Shown: in pieces, positions 58,391 through 64,000 of the stretch | Layout of the letters: each line of letters starts with the position of its first letter | Numbering within the stretch: the first letter of the stretch is position 1 | NCBI GenBank assembly: GCA_027490095.1 | Contig: JAIXYT010000039.1 | Location: 44,363-108,362, forward strand | From: Sphingomonadales bacterium | Lineage (GTDB): Bacteria; Pseudomonadota; Alphaproteobacteria; Sphingomonadales; Sphingomonadaceae | Reading direction: 5' to 3' | DNA: 64,000 nucleotides | The notes under the pieces: model-generated | The model's input: the letters and a program-made list of their open reading frames with translations, nothing else | The model's database searches: none | What the model was told of the DNA's origin: nothing | Position numbers and translations under genes: made by a program

Positions 58391-59329
58391 ATGGCGTCGG
58401 CCGGGCTGGTTGACGAGGTCGCCCGGCTGGCAGGCGCAGACGCGGGGCCGCTTGCCCTGGCCGTTTCCGGAGGCGCGGATTCCCTTGCCCTGATGAAGAT
58501 GGGGGCCGAGGGCTTCCCGGGCAGGGTGCACGTGCTGTCGGTCGATCATGGGCTCAGGCCCGAGGCGGCGGCGGAATGCGCGATGGTGGCCCGGTTGGCG
58601 GCGGGGCTTGGTGTGCCGCACACGACATTGACCCTTGCGCTTGCGCCCGGGGGCAATGTGCAGGCGCGAGCGCGCGAGGCCCGCTATGCCGCGATGGCGG
58701 CCTGGTGCCGCGCCAACGGCGTGCCGCTTCTGCTGACGGCGCACCATGCCGACGACCAGGCCGAGACGCTGCTGATGCGGCTGGCGCGCGGCAGCGGCGC
58801 AACCGGGCTTTCGGGAATCCGCGCACGGGTCACGCTGGATGGGGTGACAGTGCTTCGGCCGCTTCTGGGATGGCGACGGGCTGCGCTTGGCGAGCTGGTG
58901 CGGAAGGCCGGCTGGACCCCGGTGGACGACCCGTCGAACAGGGACCCGTCGTTCGACAGGACCAGGGCCCGTGCGCTGCTGGCAGGGGCGGACTGGCTGT
59001 CGGCCGACCGGATCGCAGCAGCTGCCGCCCACCTTGCCGAGGCCGACGACGCGCTTGGATGGGCGGAAGGCCGCGCCTTCGACACCCGTGTCACGCCGGC
59101 AGGCGACGCCCTGCTGATCGATCCCGAGGGTCTTCCGGACGAGCTGCGGCGACGCCTTCTAGCCCGCGCGCTAATGCAGATGGGGGGAGAGCCCGAGGGA
59201 CCTTCGCTTCAGCGGCTGATGGTGCGCCTGTCGGAGGGCGGCGGCGGCACGCTTGGCGCAGCGCGGGTGGATGTGCTGGCCGATGGGCTGTGGCGGGTGC
59301 GCCCGGCGCCGCCCCGCAGGACGGCCTGA
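58391..59329 (+). CDS. tilS: tRNA(Ile)-lysidine synthase
   Basis: 312-residue N-type ATP pyrophosphatase that makes lysidine at C34 of the CAU-anticodon tRNA-Ile. The PP-loop SGGADS lies at residues 26-31; VLSVDHGLRPEA, TAHHADDQAETLLMRLARGS and VDDPSNRDPSFDRTRAR are characteristic. It is shorter than E. coli TilS, as in other alphaproteobacteria. It begins 23 bases after ybgF. The ftsH gene that commonly follows is absent. Confidence 0.95.
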   Translation: MASAGLVDEVARLAGADAGPLALAVSGGADSLALMKMGAEGFPGRVHVLSVDHGLRPEAAAECAMVARLAAGLGVPHTTLTLALAPGGNVQARAREARYAAMAAWCRANGVPLLLTAHHADDQAETLLMRLARGSGATGLSGIRARVTLDGVTVLRPLLGWRRAALGELVRKAGWTPVDDPSNRDPSFDRTRARALLAGADWLSADRIAAAAAHLAEADDALGWAEGRAFDTRVTPAGDALLIDPEGLPDELRRRLLARALMQMGGEPEGPSLQRLMVRLSEGGGGTLGAARVDVLADGLWRVRPAPPRRTA

Positions 59330-59333
59330 ACCC

Positions 59334-59645
59334 TCAGAAGTTGCCGGTCGCCGGGGCGGACGCCTGCGCCGGCTGGTCGGGCTTGTCGCCCGAACCGGTC
59401 GCCAGCTGCGGGTAACGGGCGAGGAACAGTTCGCGCTGCTTGGCCATCAGCTGCTCGCGGGTGAGCGCCGGCTGGGCTGCCTGCGCCGCCCCGGTGGGCT
59501 GCAGGTCGGTCGCGGCGCCGACCACCGGCTCCATCAGGTAGCCGCCCGGTTCGCCGCCGAACATGTCCCCATGCCAGGGGCAGGCCGCAGCGGGCACCAG
59601 TGGCATCAGGAGCGCGACGGCTGCGAGGAGTCTGGGTGCGTACAT
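59334..59645 (-). CDS. Small secreted hypothetical protein
   Basis: 103 residues with a signal peptide (MYAPRLLAAVALLMPLVPAA). The mature part has a single cysteine near the cleavage site (ACPWHGDMFGGEPGGYLMEP) and ends in a low-complexity region. The motif TREQLMAKQRELFLARYPQL suggests one helix. No family recognised. It stops 4 bases after the convergent tilS and follows the serine hydrolase by nine bases on the same strand. Confidence 0.7.
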   Translation of the reverse strand: MYAPRLLAAVALLMPLVPAAACPWHGDMFGGEPGGYLMEPVVGAATDLQPTGAAQAAQPALTREQLMAKQRELFLARYPQLATGSGDKPDQPAQASAPATGNF

Positions 59646-59654
59646 GCATGCAAT

Positions 59655-61076
59655 CTAGCGTGGAGCATCGCCGCGCGCCAGAGCCGCCGCGATGTCGCGG
59701 GCGAAGGCCTGTGGATCGAAGCCGCCCCCTGCGGGATCGAAGCCGCGCCGCACGATGACCAGCCGATGGGCCGGAACCACGATCGCATATTGGCCGCGGT
59801 TGCCGTTGAAGGCGTAGCTGCCTTCGGGCAGCCCGGCCGCTGGTCCGAGCAGCCAGATGGCACGCCCATAGCCCTGTCCGGCGGCTGCGGGCGGCTGCGG
59901 CCCCAGCGGCGTCGTTGCCGCCCTGACCCAGCCTTCGGGGAGCAGGCGCGTGCCGTTCCAGATCCCGTCGTTCAGGTGCAGGAGGGCCAGCCGGGCCATG
60001 TCGCGCGCTGTCATCCAGACCTGGCTGGACAGGATGGGGGCGCCGGCCCAGTCCAGTTCGATGGTGGTCCGGGTCATGCCGATCGGCCAGAGCAGCTGGG
60101 TGTAGGGGAAGGTCGGGCCGGCTTCGCCGAGGTCCGTCATAAGCGCGCGGGCGGCGAGCAGCGTGTCGTTGTTGGCATAGTTGAAGCTGGTCATGGGCGC
60201 CCAGCCGACGGGCGCGGTTGCCGCCGTTTCGGCGACGGTGCTGCCGCCGAAATAGAGGGCATCGGTGCGGCTGCCGGGCGGCGGCGTGTAGAGCCCCGAC
60301 TGCATGCGAAGCAGATGGTCGACCGTGATTGCCGCGCGCGGATCGCCGGCGAGGGCCCATTCGGGCACATGGGCCGGCTTCATGGGATCGAGCACGCCCA
60401 GCGCCGTGGCGCGGCCGATGAGGGCGGACGTCAGCGATTTGGCAACGGACCAGGTGCGCTGCGGTGTGTGAATGCCGACACCCCGCGCGTAGCGCTCTGC
60501 CACGATCTTCCCGTTGAGAATCACCAGGATGGCGGATGTGCGGGCGTCCTTTCCGTAGCGCCCGCCGGCAAGCGCCTCGGCGACGAGGGCATCGACGGCC
60601 TTCCGGCGCGCGCCCGGCAGGGGCGCCGTGGCGGCGGCATCGCCCTGCGGCCAGGGCCTTGCATCCTGCACCTTCCGGTCGGGGCCACCGATCAGCTCGG
60701 CGGTCGGCATCACCTGCGCCGGGTCTGCGCCGATCGGCAGCAGCGTGCAGCCCTGCCCCGGGCTGTGGCGGGCAACGCGCGGCGGGAGGGCGGTGTCGAA
60801 GCTGACGGACACGGTGCGGCCGGGCTCGGAGATGCTGGCTGGAAGCGCGGCCAGATGCGGCTGCAGCTCGGGATAGCCGCCCTGGAGGTCGTTGGCGGCG
60901 ATGTCGGCCTGCGCCATGCCGGCCACGAATGTGCCGCTGCACAGGAAGAGCGCCTTCCAGCCTGCCGCCAGGGCAAGCGTGCGCTGGTCCGGGGCGGACG
61001 TCTGGGCCGGCACCGGCGCCGACTGCAGGATCGACAGCAGCGCTGCTGCCATGAACGCGCGACCGATCCGCCCCAT
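59655..61076 (-). CDS. Serine hydrolase, beta-lactamase/transpeptidase-like (class C fold)
   Basis: 473-residue exported serine hydrolase with signal peptide MGRIGRAFMAAALLSILQSA. The nucleophile motif SVAKS (SxxK) occurs in RTWSVAKSLTSALIG, and the YxN motif in FNYANNDTLLAARAL. This group includes esterases, amidases and 6-aminohexanoate-dimer hydrolases, so beta-lactamase activity is not implied. It lies 13 bases after the dgt-like gene. Confidence 0.9.
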   Translation of the reverse strand: MGRIGRAFMAAALLSILQSAPVPAQTSAPDQRTLALAAGWKALFLCSGTFVAGMAQADIAANDLQGGYPELQPHLAALPASISEPGRTVSVSFDTALPPRVARHSPGQGCTLLPIGADPAQVMPTAELIGGPDRKVQDARPWPQGDAAATAPLPGARRKAVDALVAEALAGGRYGKDARTSAILVILNGKIVAERYARGVGIHTPQRTWSVAKSLTSALIGRATALGVLDPMKPAHVPEWALAGDPRAAITVDHLLRMQSGLYTPPPGSRTDALYFGGSTVAETAATAPVGWAPMTSFNYANNDTLLAARALMTDLGEAGPTFPYTQLLWPIGMTRTTIELDWAGAPILSSQVWMTARDMARLALLHLNDGIWNGTRLLPEGWVRAATTPLGPQPPAAAGQGYGRAIWLLGPAAGLPEGSYAFNGNRGQYAIVVPAHRLVIVRRGFDPAGGGFDPQAFARDIAAALARGDAPR

Positions 61077-61089
61077 CTTTCGTTCCTCC

Positions 61090-62259
61090 CTAGAAGAAGC
61101 TTTCGTCCGGCATGATCGTCCGCCCGGTCAACCGCCTGTGTTCGCGAATGGCGAAGCGGTCGGTCATGCCGGCCACATAGTCGCCGATGATTCGGCCGCG
61201 CCAGGGCTCCTCGGCGGCTGCGAACAGGTCGGCCCAGCGTTCGGGCAGTTCGGATGGCGTGTCGTGCAGCGCGTGGAACAGCTCTTCGACCACCTTTTCG
61301 GCAGGGCCCCTGATCTGCTTCACCGACGGGTGGGTGTACATCGTCCGCATCAGGCAGGCGCGCAAGGGAGCGAGCGCCCCCAGCATGTCGGGCGTGAAGC
61401 CGGCGATCGGGCGACCGCACCCGCGAAGCGCCTCTACCGACAAGGGGTCCACCTCGGCCAGCGCCTCGCGCGTTTCGGCCAGCAGGCTGTCGACCATGGC
61501 GCCGATCAGATCGCGCACCAGGTGCGGCACCAGCCGGTTGCGGCGGGTTTCCCCGGGCCAGCGCACCTTCACCTGCCGCCAGAGCACATCGACCAGCGGC
61601 ACCTCGGCACAGACCTGCTCCAGATCGAGCAGCCCGGCGCGCAGGCCATCGTCAAGATCGTGGGCGTTGTAGGCGATGTCGTCGGCGAGCGCCGCGACCT
61701 GGGCCTCGAGGCCAGCGAAGCTCAGGAGCTCCAGCGGCCAGAGGGCTTCCTGCGCCTCCAGCGCCCAGCCGGGTTCAAGAACCGGGCCATTGTGCTTGGC
61801 GATGCCCTCCAACACCTCCCAGCTGAGATTGAGGCCGTCGAAGGCCGGAGTGCGGCTTTCGAGCAGGGTGAGAATGCGGATTGCATGGCCGTTGTGGTCG
61901 AAGCCGCCGAAGGGCGCCATCACGCGCTCCAGCGCATCCTCGCCCGAATGGCCGAAGGGCGGATGGCCGAGGTCATGCGCCAGCGCGACCACCTCGGCCA
62001 GATCCTCGTCCAGCCCCAGCACGCGGGCGATTGTGCGGGCAATTTGCGCGACCTCGATGCTGTGGGTGAGGCGGACCCGGAAATGGTCACCGTCGGGGGC
62101 GACGAAGACCTGGGTCTTGTAGCGGAGGCGGCGAAAGGCAGTGGAGTGGATCAGCCGGTCGCGGTCGCGCGCGAAGGCGGTGCGGATCGGGCTTTCGGGC
62201 TCGGGGTAGAGCCGGCCGCGGCTGAGGGCCGGATCGGTGGCAAAGACGCTCTGCGGCAT
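61090..62259 (-). CDS. dgt: dGTP triphosphohydrolase-like protein
   Basis: 389-residue HD-domain phosphohydrolase. Metal ligands are H66 (LTHSIEV) and the HD pair at 95-96 in ALAHDLGHPPFGHSGED. DRDRLIHSTAFRRLRYKTQV and DDIAYNAHDLDDGLRAG are signature blocks. It hydrolyses dNTPs to nucleoside and triphosphate. ATG 62259 (MPQSVFAT) is preferred over the upstream TTG at 62265. Cytoplasmic. Confidence 0.95.
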   Translation of the reverse strand: MPQSVFATDPALSRGRLYPEPESPIRTAFARDRDRLIHSTAFRRLRYKTQVFVAPDGDHFRVRLTHSIEVAQIARTIARVLGLDEDLAEVVALAHDLGHPPFGHSGEDALERVMAPFGGFDHNGHAIRILTLLESRTPAFDGLNLSWEVLEGIAKHNGPVLEPGWALEAQEALWPLELLSFAGLEAQVAALADDIAYNAHDLDDGLRAGLLDLEQVCAEVPLVDVLWRQVKVRWPGETRRNRLVPHLVRDLIGAMVDSLLAETREALAEVDPLSVEALRGCGRPIAGFTPDMLGALAPLRACLMRTMYTHPSVKQIRGPAEKVVEELFHALHDTPSELPERWADLFAAAEEPWRGRIIGDYVAGMTDRFAIREHRRLTGRTIMPDESFF

Positions 62260-62302
62260 GGGCAATGCGGTCGCGGGCCTCGCGCCTCAAGTCAAGTGGG
62301 GG

Positions 62303-63163
62303 TCAGAGCCCGAAGCTGGCGGACAGCGCCGGGCCTATGATGACGTTGGTGGTCACGAAGTCCCGCGTGTTCGAGCGGTTGCGCTGGATGTCGGCCGTCA
62401 GCACCAGGTCGGTCGTCGACGACAGCGGGATGAACAGGCGGCTGCGGGCACGGAGAAAGAGGTCCTGCCGGCGCGTGTCGCCGGCCGCGTCGTAGCGGCG
62501 GTATTCGGCATCGGCGCGCAGATTGAACGTGAGGCCGTTGCCGACGGGCCAGTTGCGCGACAGCTGGGCACCGACGAGGGTGCGATCGAGGCTGTCGATC
62601 GTCGAATCCCGACGGCGAAGGAAGGCGTTGAGGCTGGTCGGCCCCCAACGGCGGCGGACACCTGCGGTCATGGTGTGGAAGGTGACCACACGAGACCCGA
62701 ACAGGCCGTCGTATAGAAGGAGGGGCTCGTAGATCGCATAGGGGGCAAGGCCAGTTGCGGCATCACCGACATCGGCTTCGGCCGTCACCCACCAGCCACT
62801 GCTGTCCAGCCCATTCTGGGAGGGGATGGTGGACACGAAGGCGCTTGCCTCGGTGAGAAGCCGGGCCGGCCCGATCGTCCAGTTCCGGCCCACCGTCGCC
62901 TCCGGCTCGAAGGCAAGGCCGCTGCGGAGCGCGCGGGGGGCGGCTGCGAGGTTGGACTGCCACTGGAACGGGATCCATGGCGTCAGGCTCCAGGGACGCG
63001 GGGCTTCGAGGTAGCGCGCGTCCTCCTCGACAGGGTTGTCGGGGTCGTCGTGACGATCGGCCTGGTATTCGAGTTGGGGGGTCCTGTCCGGCAGGGACTG
63101 CGCCGCGAGTTGCATCGGCGCCAGCAGGTTCATTCCAAACGCTGCACACCATATCCCCCGCAT
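62303..63163 (-). CDS. Putative outer-membrane beta-barrel protein
   Basis: 286 residues from the ATG at 63163 (signal MRGIWCAAFGMNLLAPMQLA). The mature part alternates polar and aromatic residues as in a beta-barrel (TAEADVGDAATGLAPYAIYE; LTFNLRADAEYRRYDAAGDT; RARSRLFIPLSSTTDLVLTA) and ends NVIIGPALSASFGL with a terminal hydrophobic strand. I recognise no named family. It lies 31 bases after the CoA-transferase and 43 before the dgt-like gene on the same strand. Confidence 0.75.
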   Translation of the reverse strand: MRGIWCAAFGMNLLAPMQLAAQSLPDRTPQLEYQADRHDDPDNPVEEDARYLEAPRPWSLTPWIPFQWQSNLAAAPRALRSGLAFEPEATVGRNWTIGPARLLTEASAFVSTIPSQNGLDSSGWWVTAEADVGDAATGLAPYAIYEPLLLYDGLFGSRVVTFHTMTAGVRRRWGPTSLNAFLRRRDSTIDSLDRTLVGAQLSRNWPVGNGLTFNLRADAEYRRYDAAGDTRRQDLFLRARSRLFIPLSSTTDLVLTADIQRNRSNTRDFVTTNVIIGPALSASFGL

Positions 63164-63194
63164 GGTGCGAATAGGCCATGCGGGGCGCTTCCGG

Positions 63195-64000
63195 TCAACG
63201 CCCCAATGCGCCGGCAGCCTTGAGCGCCTCGAGCTTCGCGGCATCATAGCCGAGGCCGGCCAGCAGCTCGGCGGTGTGGGTACCGGCGGCGGGCGCCGCG
63301 CTTGGAGGTGCCGTGGCGGTGCCCGAATAGCGCGGGGCGGGCATGGGCTGCATCATGCCGCCCACCTCGGCGAATGCGTTTCGGGCCTTGTTGTGCGGGT
63401 GTTCGGGCGCTTCGGCCAGGCTGAGGACGGGGGCGAAGCAGACGTCGGTTGCTTCCATCAGCTGGCACCAATGGTCGCGCGGCTTGGACTTGAACAGGGC
63501 TGTCAGCTTCGCCTTCAGCGGGCCCCACTGGCGCTGGTCCATCTGCGCGTCGAAATCCGGGTCTGCGTCGAGGCCGGTGAGCTTGCGCAGCAGCGCGTAG
63601 AACTGCGGCTCGATCGAGCCGAGCGAGATGTATTTCCCGTCGGCGCATTCGTAGGTGTCGTAGAAGTGGGCGCCGGTGTCGAGCATGTTGACCCCGCGCT
63701 CGTCCTTCCAGATGCCCATTCCGCGGAAGCCCCAGATCATGCCCATCAGCACGGCGGCACCCTCGGTCATGGCACAGTCGATCACCTGGCCCTTGCCCGT
63801 GGTGCGGGCCGACAGGATCGCGCAGACCATGCCATAGGCGAGCATCATGCCGCCGCCACCGAAGTCGCCCACCATGTTGATGGGGGGCGTAGGCTTGTCG
63901 CCGGCGCGGCCGTAGCCGTGGAGCGCGCCGGCGAGCGCGATGTAGTTGATGTCGTGGCCGGCGGCCGGGGCGTAGGGGCCCGTCTGGCCCCAGCCGGTCA
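63195..64000 (-). CDS. CaiB/BaiF-family CoA transferase (5' end outside the window)
   Basis: 268 C-terminal codons of a class III CoA-transferase; the start lies beyond base 64000. The visible part begins TGWGQTGPYAPAAGHDINYI and continues ALAGALHGYGRAGDKP, typical of alpha-methylacyl-CoA racemase or formyl-CoA transferase relatives. DVCFAPVLSLAEAPEHPHNK is a further family block, but the nucleophile aspartate lies in the missing part. Substrate unknown. Confidence 0.93.
   Translation of the reverse strand, partial: TGWGQTGPYAPAAGHDINYIALAGALHGYGRAGDKPTPPINMVGDFGGGGMMLAYGMVCAILSARTTGKGQVIDCAMTEGAAVLMGMIWGFRGMGIWKDERGVNMLDTGAHFYDTYECADGKYISLGSIEPQFYALLRKLTGLDADPDFDAQMDQRQWGPLKAKLTALFKSKPRDHWCQLMEATDVCFAPVLSLAEAPEHPHNKARNAFAEVGGMMQPMPAPRYSGTATAPPSAAPAAGTHTAELLAGLGYDAAKLEALKAAGALGR

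Noticed and set aside
59655..61076. Beta-lactamase resistance gene
   Set aside because: SxxK and YxN motifs are shared by many esterases and amidases; nothing in the sequence shows lactam specificity, and no ampR-type partner is adjacent.

Overview
The window is an ordinary, gene-dense piece of chromosome from a GC-rich alphaproteobacterium, most likely of the order Sphingomonadales. This placement is inferred from gene content and order: plsX-fabH-ihfA-merR behind rpmF, a giant NAD-dependent glutamate dehydrogenase next to rpsF-rpsR-rplI, a class I lysyl-tRNA synthetase, a PEPxxWA-CTERM protein, and rodZ-ybgF-tilS. I see about 64 protein genes. I found no tRNA or rRNA gene, no insertion sequence, no prophage and no CRISPR array. 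Most of the long antisense reading frames are by-products of GC-rich codon use.

Layout. 0.1-7.4 kb: a lipid-transport ABC pair (mlaE-mlaF), a SixA-like phosphatase, a DinG-type helicase that is divergent from lysS, and a TPR-like secreted protein. 7.4-7.7 kb: a 336-bp spacer packed with perfect hairpins. 7.7-10.9 kb: two secreted hydrolases (DUF885 and an amidohydrolase). 11.1-19.1 kb: a long forward block, rplU-rpmA, obgE-proB-proA-nadD-rsfS-rlmH, then ctpA-dsbB-coq7. 19.1-21.5 kb: metZ-apaG-lysR on the reverse strand. 21.6-22.6 kb: a glutathione peroxidase and a MliC-like lipoprotein.

22.7-31.6 kb: a MacAB-TolC-like export operon (tolC, macA, ATPase, a secreted amidohydrolase, FtsX permease), divergent from a two-component system that may control it. 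31.6-35.8 kb: a ParA-like ATPase, then rpmF-plsX-fabH-ihfA-merR on the reverse strand. 35.9-41.6 kb: MAPEG, nagZ-scpA, then a reverse group of sulfur and amide genes (sseA, metC, amidase). 41.8-48.9 kb: a hypothetical gene, NAD-GDH, and rpsF-rpsR-rplI. 48.9-54.0 kb: a 599-residue secreted hypothetical divergent from aroK-aroB-msrB, then tadA and a PEP-CTERM protein. 54.1-59.3 kb: typA, divergent from rodZ-ybgF-tilS. 59.3-64.0 kb: a reverse run of a small secreted protein, a serine hydrolase, a dGTPase-like protein, an outer-membrane-like protein, and a CoA-transferase cut by the window end.

The clearest organising feature is translational coupling. Nineteen same-strand gene joints share exactly four bases of the form NTGA, and all four NTG start codons occur, including CTG twice. 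The other non-routine signals are the clusters of perfect three-base-loop hairpins, possible structured leaders in front of ribosomal-protein genes, and the amidohydrolase inside the export operon. I did not find a convincing new defence or mobile system here.
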